Of a DNA stretch of 64,000 nt, positions 41,428 through 50,154 are shown piece by piece. Position numbers and translations under genes: made by a program. Origin of the DNA: Paenibacillus sp. H1-7. GTDB taxonomy: Bacteria > Bacillota > Bacilli > Paenibacillales > NBRC-103111. The notes beneath the pieces are model-generated. The model was not told the DNA's origin. It searched no databases and was given only the letters and a program-made list of their open reading frames with translations. The stretch covers positions 5,271,501-5,335,500 of the forward strand of contig NZ_CP031168.1 in the NCBI RefSeq assembly GCF_022354825.1, written 5' to 3'. Positions within the stretch are counted from its first letter, which is position 1. Every line of letters begins with the position of its first letter.

Positions 41428-44400
41428 GTCCTGGTCCCTCCTTTATGCAATAACGAGATGAATAAGCGGTCCAGCGTCGGATTATACCCCACTCTTCCGA
41501 TAAGCGGGAGACAGATGAAGTAGATCCGCCCTTGGCCTACCGTTTTTGCCGCGACCACAGGAAGCTTTCTTTTGCCGTTAGCATCGCCCTGCATTTGATA
41601 GGTGAACACAATTGGCTCTATTCCTTCTCCTTGAAGGTAACAGTTCGCAATGCTGTCAATTCGGTCATTCTTCAGGTGATAGAAATAAGAGAAATCGTTG
41701 TCCTTCATCCATTGCAGCCGCTCATCTTCGGTCTGGACTGCCAAGGAATACATATCCTTCAGCTTAGCTGTCTTGACCTCGGTCCCTTCGATATCCCATC
41801 CCGGGTTATCGGATGAGGAAAGCGGCCGGCCCATGATGAACATCGCCGTCGTCCCGAGCTTTACTTTCTCCAGAATGGATGCCCGGTGACGAACAAACTG
41901 TTCCCGTGAAGATACGATGATTGATTCCTCACCTGTTCCGGCTGGATCATACGGCTTCCCGTCAAGCTCCAGCAGCGAGCAGAGCAGCTCCGACTCGGAA
42001 TCGAGATAAACCATCTTGCCCTGCTGCGTCTGCATCGGTGTCAGCCTCGCAAACGCTTCAAAGGTGAACCTTTCCTCATTAAGCACAGCCCCGTTCTCAT
42101 CTAATAGGCACGCATCCAGATGCAAGGTTTGCCTGTCTGGGACTTGCGGTACCGAAAAACGGATGGTGCCTGCATAACGGGACGATACCGCCGATATGCG
42201 GCTGGAAATTTCATAGCTTCCGTAATCCTTCTTGTCGTCACGCAGCGTAGCTATAACCCGGCAATGGCTCCATTCCTTCGCCGTATCGTTCAACAGCCAG
42301 GCCTCCATCTCGAGCGATTCTCCGGCATACGCCTTCCATCGGTCGGAGCGCAAGTGAACCCGTACCGGTTCCAGACACTGCTTATAAGTAAAATAGGCGG
42401 GCTTGGGAATCCGATCGGCACCGACAAGCGCTTTCATCCAACCGGCCGGCCATGCGTCGATCAGCAGGTGGATAGCCGTTGATACAACCAGATCCGTTCT
42501 TCTGCGCCATGCATCCGTCATCAGCTTCGTCGCCAGGCATTGATGCTCCTGACTCGCCTTGATCCATGTGGAGAGTGTATACTGCTCGGCGTACCAGTCG
42601 CCGTGCATCGCATAGGTCTGCGATCCCTTGATCCGGTTCGGCATCCACTGCTCCTCCCCGTCCTCCGGGAGCCATTCCTTCGGGTAACGGTTCGTCATCA
42701 GCCCGATGTTATCCAATCCTTCCGTTCCGTACTCGCCGCATCCGGCCTTCCATCCCTCCCGGATCGAGGGTAAAAATCCTTTATGCAGCTTCCCAAGCGG
42801 AATGCCATTGTTCGTATACCACATCGTATAGCAATGAAAATCGGGCAGCCCTTCACGCGTCGGCGGGTTGTAATCCCCGTCCGCATTTTTGACCACACGA
42901 TCGGGATTTTCTACGAATATCGCCTGTCTGGCGGCTACGAAAAAGGCCTCAAGCTCGTTTCTGTGCAAATGCCGGTGTCCTTTGCGCCGTTTTTCCGTCC
43001 TTGACGGCTCGTTGATCAAAGAAACCATGATCGATGACGGATGGCTGCGAATCAGCCTCTCCATCTCTGCGGCCTGCCGGACCCCCTCGACAAATTGACT
43101 CCGGCGGATAAAACCAAAGGTCGGAAGATCGCATTGATGCATCATGCCGAGCATATCCAGATAGTCGTAGATTTCTTCCTGCACCGGCCGTTGCGTAATA
43201 CGGTAAAAGTTCATATGCGCCGCCTTGGCGATTAATATATCGTCGATAAGCTGCTCATAGTTATTTTGCATGACACATTGCTGCAGGTGCCCCATCTCGT
43301 TGGCGCCGCGCAGAACGATCGGACGATTGTTCAAGTACAGCGTCCCCTTCGGCGTCTCCTGCTCATCCATATGAAACTTTCTCATGCCAAACGTACGGTC
43401 CCGGCTGTCGACACAATCCGTTCCTTCTTTAATGACAATTCTTGCTATATATAAAAAAGGGGTATCCGGTTCCCATAGACGGTACGATGGAAAATCCACC
43501 TTATAACGAAAGTAGTTCATTCCCGGGCCGGCGTAGGCCACTTGAAACGGAATCGGACCGATTCCTTCTCCGGTAAAATTTTTCGGTATGATTTCAAGCT
43601 GCAGCTCGAAATTTTCCATCAGCCGATTCGTCGTATTGTATGCATCAATCCATACTTCCACATTATTTTCATCAATATTGGGTCGAACAAATACATCGTG
43701 AACGAACAGCTCGGGACGCTGCTCCAAGTACACCGCATTGTAAATTCCGGCGCCCGGAGGGCAGTGGTTCCAGCCGCTGTACGGATCGTCCCAGCCCGGC
43801 CCCGTTGCCGCATACATTTTGTCGCCGTCGAGCTTCGTGCCTCCTACCCCCATCATCGGATAATCGTTATGCACCTCAACGACGAGTGTGTTTCGTTCCT
43901 GCAGCACATCGGTAACATCAAACTCGAACGGGGCAAAAAAACCTTCATGGCTACCGATGCACTTGCGATTGAGATATACCGTCGCTTTGTAATCGACCCC
44001 TTTGAACACAAGATAGACCCGCTTCCCTGCCTGAGCTTGGTCGTAAGTAAATTCGCTGCGGTAAAATCCCGTCCATTTGCCGTTCTCGCCGCTTGGTCCG
44101 CGAAAATCGGGCACGGAAACCTGATCCCACTCTCCCAGTCCTTCCAGCACACGAGAAAAATTGGCGTCTTCTGCCTTTTGATAACGGAACTGAAATTCGG
44201 TGAACTGCTGCCGGTGGCGGACCAGGTCGGGGGCAGAAGCCAGATTTCTCATAAAGGGCCGGTATTTCATGCGCAATAGCTTCAATTCATGCTGAAACAC
44301 AGTAACGAGCGTCTCATAAGAGGCTGCGGATACTTCCCTGGCTGCTTGCGATCCTGGAGCAAAATAAGTTTTCTCGTAGGCAATAGGAGGAATTTCACGC

Positions 44401-44474
44401 ACTTCGTCTTTATTTCCCGGATGCTCGCGAAACGCGATTTCGGCATACGGATCCAGATGCTTGGTCTGCTCCAT
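41424..44474 (-). CDS. GH2-family glycosidase (galactosidase/glucuronidase-like)
   Basis: This encodes 1016 aa with the ATG at 44474 behind GGAGGG. GH2 domains run in order: sugar-binding jelly roll (about 95-235; YLVFKGVDYKATVYLNRKCI), Ig-like (about 240-365), and barrel (about 370-690) with acid/base Glu in MVSLINEPS (about 487) and nucleophile in CGEYGTEGL (about 580). The C-terminal 300 residues hold further beta domains and a GATase-like segment (GTTAMFIMGRPL). It lacks the LacZ small chain, so it is closer to beta-glucuronidase, mannosidase or exo-galactanase branches than to LacZ. There is no signal peptide. The substrate is not predictable from motifs alone. Confidence 0.88.
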   Translation of the reverse strand: MEQTKHLDPYAEIAFREHPGNKDEVREIPPIAYEKTYFAPGSQAAREVSAASYETLVTVFQHELKLLRMKYRPFMRNLASAPDLVRHRQQFTEFQFRYQKAEDANFSRVLEGLGEWDQVSVPDFRGPSGENGKWTGFYRSEFTYDQAQAGKRVYLVFKGVDYKATVYLNRKCIGSHEGFFAPFEFDVTDVLQERNTLVVEVHNDYPMMGVGGTKLDGDKMYAATGPGWDDPYSGWNHCPPGAGIYNAVYLEQRPELFVHDVFVRPNIDENNVEVWIDAYNTTNRLMENFELQLEIIPKNFTGEGIGPIPFQVAYAGPGMNYFRYKVDFPSYRLWEPDTPFLYIARIVIKEGTDCVDSRDRTFGMRKFHMDEQETPKGTLYLNNRPIVLRGANEMGHLQQCVMQNNYEQLIDDILIAKAAHMNFYRITQRPVQEEIYDYLDMLGMMHQCDLPTFGFIRRSQFVEGVRQAAEMERLIRSHPSSIMVSLINEPSRTEKRRKGHRHLHRNELEAFFVAARQAIFVENPDRVVKNADGDYNPPTREGLPDFHCYTMWYTNNGIPLGKLHKGFLPSIREGWKAGCGEYGTEGLDNIGLMTNRYPKEWLPEDGEEQWMPNRIKGSQTYAMHGDWYAEQYTLSTWIKASQEHQCLATKLMTDAWRRRTDLVVSTAIHLLIDAWPAGWMKALVGADRIPKPAYFTYKQCLEPVRVHLRSDRWKAYAGESLEMEAWLLNDTAKEWSHCRVIATLRDDKKDYGSYEISSRISAVSSRYAGTIRFSVPQVPDRQTLHLDACLLDENGAVLNEERFTFEAFARLTPMQTQQGKMVYLDSESELLCSLLELDGKPYDPAGTGEESIIVSSREQFVRHRASILEKVKLGTTAMFIMGRPLSSSDNPGWDIEGTEVKTAKLKDMYSLAVQTEDERLQWMKDNDFSYFYHLKNDRIDSIANCYLQGEGIEPIVFTYQMQGDANGKRKLPVVAAKTVGQGRIYFICLPLIGRVGYNPTLDRLFISLLHKGGTRT

Positions 44475-44495
44475 ATGAATTCCCTCCTTATCCGA

Positions 44496-46157
44496 TCATC
44501 GATGTAAGCTATGTATTTCAAAATCCAGCGCAAATCCGCCGCTGCCGTTCGGCGTCATGCGGATTTCCGTCGTTCCGAACCGCTGCATCCAGCAGTTCTC
44601 TTCGCCCAAGTACGGCTCGACTTCTTCTTTGACCCGCGAGTCTAAAAAATCGCCGGTGACGATCCACCGGCCGAAGCCCATCGGTCCGCTCTTCTTCCAA
44701 TCTGCCGGACCATCATCAGGTATCAGCCACTCGCCAATGACAACGACTCCCCCATTCTCCGCTCTCTTGGTAACGGCCTTTAACGTCTCTGCCGAGAGGC
44801 TGGAGCCTCCAACCAATGTGAGCTTGGGCTTTCCAAGCTGTTCCGCTGTAACATGATGGTCATAAGCAACCACATTATGAACCGGGTAAAAGAGAGGATG
44901 CACCGGCTGTCGTTCGCCGCCTGTGTAGCCGCCCTCTAATGGAAAGCGGTCCAGCGGCACATTGCGCTTCAATTCGTGTCTCGGAAAGCTGTAGCCAGGG
45001 ATATGCATGCAGCTTCCGTGGGCGGGTATGGCGCCCCGGCTGAGCAGATGCCAAATGGCAAACACGCTTTCGCTTAAGGTAACGTCCGCCGTGTCCATCG
45101 TCCGGTTGCCGAACAGCCACTTGTTTTGCCCGTAATTACTGTCATCGGAATGAATGACCACGATATCGGCTTCCGCTTGCGAGTGGTGCCAGTGAAGCGG
45201 ATGCTCTGGAATGAACCGGCGCACAAACTCCTGCCAAACGTCGCCGAACTCGGTTGTCACGAATCCGCCTGACGTATGCTTCATCAGCACGTCGACATTT
45301 TCCACAAACAGATGGGATGGCCCCATCAAATAGCCCATTCTCAAGGCGGAGGCAAACTCCTCAGGCGAATGACCCGGAAATCCGGGAAACCTCGTAAACC
45401 ATGCACCCGTATCCGGTCCCCAAAGATCGGCGCAGATCCACATCGATCTGCCATACTGCTTTGCCGCTCCCAAAGCCGTTGACAGCTGCAGCGATTGGAA
45501 CGATTCCTTCATAATTTTAGGGCAAATATCCATCCCTGCCCGTGCATATGTATGGTAGCTCGTCGGAAACACGTGCTCGGATAATAACGGCATCGAATTC
45601 CGGGCATATCCTGATCGCTCCAGCAGGTTTTGTACATGCCGTACTCTCTCCTCCACTGACCGCTCTACCGCCTCACGCGATTGCTGCAAATCGAGGCCGT
45701 CCGTGCTTCCCCAATGCGGAAACCATCCATCCTTACGGTACTGCCCCGCATTAATCTGTAAGTGCTCCGGCTCGTCGTACAGCAGGCCGATACAGCGGCC
45801 CGATCGCGCAGCCTCCAGCATATCCTCGTCGGAAACATCGTACCGGTTGGTTCCCTCCACCCAAGGACCATTAATGTTGCCGTATTCATTACCTAAGCAA
45901 ATGTCCATATCCGCTTCGGCAATATCCGTAATTAGCTCCGAATAGCCCTGCCCGCCGGGAAGCATATGGTGCACATAAAAGTCCGCTTCCAATCCGCGCA
46001 GCATGCTCAGAAAAGCCTTCGGCGCGGGCTTGCTGTCCTGGGACGGAACTATGCTGCCGGTTCCCGTCCGCATAATACGATCCGATGCGTCCCCGTCCCA
46101 CGGATCCTGCCAAGCTACGACGGGGCCTTGAATGCCTAACTTCGGTTTATGTATCAT
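44496..46157 (-). CDS. Unrecognised protein, possible barrel plus GATase-like fold
   Basis: This encodes 553 aa with the ATG at 46157 behind GAGGGG, inside the last codons of the isomerase gene (11-nt overlap). There is no signal peptide. N-terminal strands and acidic loops (DICLGNEYGN near 90; CIGLLYDEPEHLQI near 120) and SMWICADLWGPDTGAWF near 250 look like a TIM barrel with conserved Asp/Glu at strand ends. The last 150 residues (KLTLVGGSSLSAETLKAVTK, GGVVVIGEWLIPDD) look like a Rossmann or GATase-type domain, as in GH42-like enzymes. No family is recognised. It may be a distant clan-A glycosidase (inference). Confidence 0.7.
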   Translation of the reverse strand: MIHKPKLGIQGPVVAWQDPWDGDASDRIMRTGTGSIVPSQDSKPAPKAFLSMLRGLEADFYVHHMLPGGQGYSELITDIAEADMDICLGNEYGNINGPWVEGTNRYDVSDEDMLEAARSGRCIGLLYDEPEHLQINAGQYRKDGWFPHWGSTDGLDLQQSREAVERSVEERVRHVQNLLERSGYARNSMPLLSEHVFPTSYHTYARAGMDICPKIMKESFQSLQLSTALGAAKQYGRSMWICADLWGPDTGAWFTRFPGFPGHSPEEFASALRMGYLMGPSHLFVENVDVLMKHTSGGFVTTEFGDVWQEFVRRFIPEHPLHWHHSQAEADIVVIHSDDSNYGQNKWLFGNRTMDTADVTLSESVFAIWHLLSRGAIPAHGSCMHIPGYSFPRHELKRNVPLDRFPLEGGYTGGERQPVHPLFYPVHNVVAYDHHVTAEQLGKPKLTLVGGSSLSAETLKAVTKRAENGGVVVIGEWLIPDDGPADWKKSGPMGFGRWIVTGDFLDSRVKEEVEPYLGEENCWMQRFGTTEIRMTPNGSGGFALDFEIHSLHR

Positions 46158-47001
46158 ACTCTATCCCCTCGAACGACTGCCGGATGAGGCACAAGCATTC
46201 CGCCACTTCCTCCGGCTTCGCATGCTCCAGTATTAAAGGAACGTCGGGAAGCCGATCTCGGAGCAGCCTTGCGTATACGCCCCATTCCGACTGTCCGGCT
46301 CCTACCCGAGGCGTTGTAAATCCTTCCTCGCTGTAGAGCGTATCTTTGGCATGCGCTATAGGGCTATACTTGCCGATATGGTCAAAAATGGCCGTGAACG
46401 CTTCTTTTTGCCGGCCCAGTTCGTCCTGCTTCAAATAATTGAACGGATCCATAATCAGCCCGAGACCGTCAGTGCCGAGCCGTTCCATAAGAGCCTCTGC
46501 CTGCTCAGGTGCTGCCAGAACATTCAGCGCGAATCCTTCGACCAATAACACCGCATTGTTCTCAACAGCCCGGCTCCGCAAGCGGTCAACGATGTCCACC
46601 AGCTGCTCCCACGCTTCTTGGGAACGGTTTCCTTCGTAATCGCGCCATGCGTTCGTCGGATGCAGGCTTCCCGTTTCCGTCGCAATATACCGGGTACCGT
46701 ATGCTGCACATAGGTCTATCATTGTTTCCAGCTGTGCCAGCTTCTCTTCCCGCTTGGAGAGATTCGGGTTGAGCAAGTTCGTGTAGCCCGACAATCCCAC
46801 GACCGAAATCCCGTAATTTTCAAAGATGGTTCGTATTTTTTCCGCGCGGACCAGGGAGAACGGCTCATCGTCCATGATATGCAGCTTCTGCTTCGGGTCT
46901 ACCTGTACATACATCAATCCGTGCTTGCTTGCCTCCTCGGCCATAGCCTCTGCGGACCATCCCATATAGACGTAACTCATGAAACCCAGCTGATTCATCA
47001 T
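46147..47001 (-). CDS. Sugar phosphate isomerase/epimerase (AP endonuclease 2-like barrel)
   Basis: This encodes 284 aa. Its ATG at 47001 overlaps the oxidoreductase stop (ATGA). It has the xylose-isomerase-like TIM barrel: YGISVVGLSGYTNL (about 66-79), RYIATETGSLHP (about 104-115) with a metal-ligand Glu, GLGLIMDPFNYL with the Asp ligand (about 182-193), and IAHAKDTLYSEEG with His and Asp (about 222-234). It probably interconverts a keto and aldo (or 3-keto) sugar with a divalent metal. It works next to the Gfo/Idh oxidoreductase, a common pair in which 3-keto sugars or inositol-like compounds are formed and isomerised. Confidence 0.85.
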   Translation of the reverse strand: MMNQLGFMSYVYMGWSAEAMAEEASKHGLMYVQVDPKQKLHIMDDEPFSLVRAEKIRTIFENYGISVVGLSGYTNLLNPNLSKREEKLAQLETMIDLCAAYGTRYIATETGSLHPTNAWRDYEGNRSQEAWEQLVDIVDRLRSRAVENNAVLLVEGFALNVLAAPEQAEALMERLGTDGLGLIMDPFNYLKQDELGRQKEAFTAIFDHIGKYSPIAHAKDTLYSEEGFTTPRVGAGQSEWGVYARLLRDRLPDVPLILEHAKPEEVAECLCLIRQSFEGIEYDT

Positions 47002-48095
47002 ACGCTACCGCTTCCTTTCAGCACGTCCGTCCGTTCCACCACACAGCCTTCCTGGCTGGAGATAACCATAGCCGAGGTCATGGCGATCGTCTGTAAATTA
47101 TCCTCCGTAGTCACCGGCGGACGCTGGCCTTGCTCCAATGCCGTTATGAAAGCAAGCATCGATCCGGCGAACGCGTCGGGAAACCAGGTTCCTTTCAGCT
47201 TGATTTCATGCACCACGTTCTTATGCTTGTTCAGCGCCATGTAGAGCGTATCCTGAGTGCACCACAAGCTTCCTTCCGTACCGTCCACCCACCAAGTATT
47301 GCTGTGAGAACGGTTGGCTTTGGCTATGTTGTTAAAATGCAGCGTGGCCATAAGAGGATTTCTTCCGCCTTTCGGTCCGAACTCGACGTTCGCGGAGTAG
47401 ATCAGCGGATCGATTGCATTTTGCTGCTTCAGCTGCGCAGTCGTGCAATGCACGCGTGACCACTCTTCCGCCGGATAAGGGTTGAAGTAACGGCACAAGT
47501 CGACGTAGTGCACTCCGTGATCGACGATATTGAAATTGTTCATCTTCGTCCACCACCAGCCGGCTTGATCCTGATATGAGCGCATATGGTGATGAATGCT
47601 GTAAATTTCGCCGATGAGATCCTGCTCGATCACCGTCTTCAACGCTTTATGCGCCGGAGCCCAGCGCGCCTGCTGATTGACGCCGAGGACGATGCCGAGA
47701 CGGTCCGACTCCTCCTTCAGCCGCTTCGCATGCTCCATATCGAGCGCCAGCGGCTTTTGGCATAATACGGGGCGAGGCGCCCTGCCGATTTGCCTCAGAA
47801 CGTCCAATCTAGGCTCTGGATGAAGCGCCAGATCTATGACTGCCACGTCCTCCATTTCCAGGAGCTCGTTTACATTGGTCGTCCAGCGCGGGATATCGAA
47901 TTTTTGCGCCGTTGCGCGCGCCGCTTCCTCGCTGACGTCGCAGCAGGCGGCAATATGCAAGCCGTATTTGCGGTATGCGGGCAGATGAGCCGTATTGGCG
48001 ATGTTCCCGCAGCCGATCAGGCCAATTCCGTATTTCTTAAGATCCGCTATATGCGATTTTCTCGGCAAATAATCATCCGGTCTAATAAATTCCAT
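46998..48095 (-). CDS. Gfo/Idh/MocA-family oxidoreductase, operon leader gene
   Basis: This encodes 365 aa from the ATG at 48095, 7 nt behind GAGAGGTG. A GTG at 48104 lies in that ribosome-binding site and is less likely. The Rossmann motif is GIGLIGCGNIANTAHLPAY, the Lys motif LCQKPLALDMEHAK, then GVNQQARWAPAHKAL and NNFNIVDHGVHYVDLCRYF with the conserved His pair. It is close in style to the oxidoreductase at 2442. It is first in the glycan operon, so it should be made together with the isomerase and five hydrolase-type proteins. Substrate sugar unknown. Confidence 0.88.
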   Translation of the reverse strand: MEFIRPDDYLPRKSHIADLKKYGIGLIGCGNIANTAHLPAYRKYGLHIAACCDVSEEAARATAQKFDIPRWTTNVNELLEMEDVAVIDLALHPEPRLDVLRQIGRAPRPVLCQKPLALDMEHAKRLKEESDRLGIVLGVNQQARWAPAHKALKTVIEQDLIGEIYSIHHHMRSYQDQAGWWWTKMNNFNIVDHGVHYVDLCRYFNPYPAEEWSRVHCTTAQLKQQNAIDPLIYSANVEFGPKGGRNPLMATLHFNNIAKANRSHSNTWWVDGTEGSLWCTQDTLYMALNKHKNVVHEIKLKGTWFPDAFAGSMLAFITALEQGQRPPVTTEDNLQTIAMTSAMVISSQEGCVVERTDVLKGSGSV

Positions 48096-48140
48096 AGGTT
48101 TCACCTCTCGAATTTAACTTTACACCAGTTCAAAAAAACA

Positions 48141-48170
48141 TATATAGGTTGTTCCTGCTTACTTTTGGGG
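48141..48170 (-). promoter_or_regulatory. Weak candidate promoter of the glycan operon
   Basis: A CCCCAAAA box (48170-48163) is followed after 16 nt by a -10-like TATATA (48146-48141). This matches the proximal half-site and spacing at 19109. No CCTATAA box lies 22 bp further upstream, so membership in the shared promoter set is uncertain. Confidence 0.35.
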
Positions 48171-48439
48171 CGAATCGGAGCAAGCAGGCTGAAATAGAGA
48201 TGGCTGGGGCAGGTTAGGATGCGGGTTGGTGAACAGACATTGTGCGTTTTTCTGTTACTGGAGCATTACCAGGTGTGGTGATGATGCCTGACTCCCTAGT
48301 GGGAGAGTGCTTGAGTGACATATGCGAAACGCTGTGGGTTCGAGCATGTCGCGTGCATGAGAGCGATGGCGCGATTGAGACGGTTTTTGGAGCGAGGTTG
48401 GCGGATGATTCTTGTGTTGGAACGAGTTGTGCAGATACT

Positions 48440-48913
48440 GCTCGTGTTGGTGTGATGTTTGCGGACGCTGCTCGAGTTGATGTGATGTGTGCGCACGCTG
48501 CTCGTGTTGGTGTGATGTGTGCCCACGCTGCTCGGGTTGGTGTGATGTGTGCCCACGCTGTTCGTGTTGGCGTGATGTGTGCAGACGCTGCTCGGGTTGG
48601 TGTGATGTGTGCCCACGCTGCTCGTGTTGGTGTGACGTGTGCGCACGCTGCTCGGGTTGGTGTGATGTGTGCCTACGCTGTTCGTGTTTATATAGTGTGT
48701 GCACATTGCTCGTGTTGATGTGACGTGTACCCACGCTGCTCGTGTTGGCGTGATGTGTGCGCACGCTGCTCGTGTTGGTGTGATGTGTTCGGATGCTGCT
48801 CATGTTTGTGTGATGCCCACGCTGCTCGGGTTGGTGTGATATGTGCGGACGCTGCTCGTTTTGGTGTGACGTGTGCAAATGCTTTGCATGTTAAAGCGAA
48901 GTGTACAGATACG
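48440..48913. repeat. 30-bp minisatellite, about 16 units
   Basis: Contiguous units have the consensus GCTCGTGTTGGTGTGATGTG followed by TGCGCACGCT. Most are exactly 30 bp, with one of 28 bp (48680-48707) and one of 26 bp (48798-48823). Units differ at a few positions, and divergence grows toward the right end. The 30-bp period keeps several frames open on both strands, but none has a good ribosome-binding site. It lies upstream of the glycan operon promoter. There are no spacers, so it is not a CRISPR array. Confidence 0.9.
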
Positions 48914-48968
48914 TTGCATATTTGGGAGATTGATAATAGGGTGACAGCTTCATGACGTCCCTCAGATC

Positions 48969-49151
48969 GATCGGACACTGGTTCCGTTATTACGCCAAAA
49001 ATGCCGCAAAATAAAGGGGATGTGGACCGTAGATCCGTTATTTGCCTAAAATCCGGTCAATTTGGAGCAAAAAATGGCCAATAACGGATTCCATGTCCGA
49101 TAACCTCGTAGAAACATCATTTTTCGCGAAATAACGGATCTCCTGTCCGAT
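48969..49151. repeat. Four copies of a 20-bp intergenic repeat
   Basis: The motif ATAACGGATYCCNTGTCCGA occurs at 49081-49100 and 49131-49150. Its reverse complement occurs at 48970-48990 and, less perfectly, at 49024-49041. Copies of like orientation are about 50 bp apart, so the whole forms a symmetric inverted cluster. I see no gene in 48914-49226. Confidence 0.7.
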
Positions 49152-49226
49152 CCATCGGAAAAGGTCCTTTTCAGGCTGTAGCTTTTCAGCGTTCAAACTG
49201 TTTCAGAAATTCATATACAGTGGCGC

Positions 49227-49898
49227 TCATATTACTTCTATATAGAAATAATACGAAGTGTCGCCAGCCGACCATATCGATTTGATCCATATCAAATATT
49301 TACCTGCTTCTTTGGGTACAGTTAGTCTTTGGTCAACAAGAGTCAGTGGTACTGTTTGATAGCTTGTTTCTTCCTCTATGAGTATAGAGGCATTCAATAT
49401 GTCGGGTTTCATCTCCTGAGGATAACTTATTATGATGTTGGATTCTGGTTTTACCCGAGTAGGATCAACATCAAAATATTCCAAAAAACTGGATATTCTG
49501 CTAGTATCAATACAACTTAACCAGCATGCGCTGCCCTGAATTAAAGGAATTTCTTGCATCCATTTCAATCCTGTCTCAGATTGGTTATCGTAATAAACAA
49601 AGGGGACAGGTGCCTTTGTATAATCATCAAACTTCACGTTAGACTGCTTAATATGTATTTCCTTCGACCGACCATCATATTCAATATCCGCTGCCATGTT
49701 CTCCGCGACAAATCGAATAGGTACATACACGTGACCGTTATAATTGATGGTTGAATATTCACTGTCGTGCGGTACGGGGATGTGATTAAAAATAAATTTT
49801 GCAGAAAAAAGATAATCTTGAAATGTGCTTGACGCATACGCTGCGGTACAAAAGGAAAGCGCTAATCCAACTAATAATCCTGAAACAAATTTTTTCAC
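49227..49898 (-). CDS. Secreted stalk-domain (copper amine oxidase N-like) protein
   Basis: This encodes 223 aa. A signal peptide (MKKFVSGLLVGLALSFCTAA to about residue 23) is followed by one stalk or copper amine oxidase N-terminal-like domain (about 45-92; YVPIRFVAENMAADIEYDGR). This is a wall-associated fold common in Paenibacillus. The C-terminal 130 residues are beta-rich with a Cys pair (SACWLSC) and match nothing I know. They may form an Ig-like domain (SWSAG-like ending with YYFYIEVI). The gene is AT-richer than its flanks, stands alone beside the repeat clusters, and is probably recently acquired or fast-evolving. Confidence 0.8.
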   Translation of the reverse strand: MKKFVSGLLVGLALSFCTAAYASSTFQDYLFSAKFIFNHIPVPHDSEYSTINYNGHVYVPIRFVAENMAADIEYDGRSKEIHIKQSNVKFDDYTKAPVPFVYYDNQSETGLKWMQEIPLIQGSACWLSCIDTSRISSFLEYFDVDPTRVKPESNIIISYPQEMKPDILNASILIEEETSYQTVPLTLVDQRLTVPKEAGKYLIWIKSIWSAGDTSYYFYIEVI

Positions 49899-50111
49899 AG
49901 TTCACACCACCTATCCCATTTATAAAATTAAACGCCTTATCACTTCCATTTGTTTCAATATTATGGTATAAATGCCCTCCCTATATGTCTTCAATCGCCA
50001 GACTATCCACCGGGTCCACATATCCGCTTCTTTTCCGTACACACTCCCCAACATCTTCCTTTCATCGAATTTGATCCTTTCAACCTCCCACCCATCCAGA
50101 ACAACAACAAA

Positions 50112-50140
50112 AACAGGCCATCCCAATGAGACGGCCTGTT
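50112..50140 (-). terminator. Terminator of the GH95/ABC operon
   Basis: On the minus strand AACAGGCC/GGCCTGTT (8-bp stem, 13-nt loop) is followed by TTTTGTTGTTG. It begins 15 nt past the GH95 stop. Between it and 49898 I see no supported gene. Confidence 0.75.
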
Positions 50141-50154
50141 CACGAAGCTTACTT

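Noticed and set aside
48242..48718. Plus-strand repeat protein across the minisatellite, and minus-strand frames 48255-48878 and 48688-48978
   Set aside because: No ribosome-binding site, weak starts, several frames equally open, and frame-breaking short units in the array.
48440..48913. CRISPR array
   Set aside because: The 30-bp units are contiguous with no unique spacers, and no cas genes are present.
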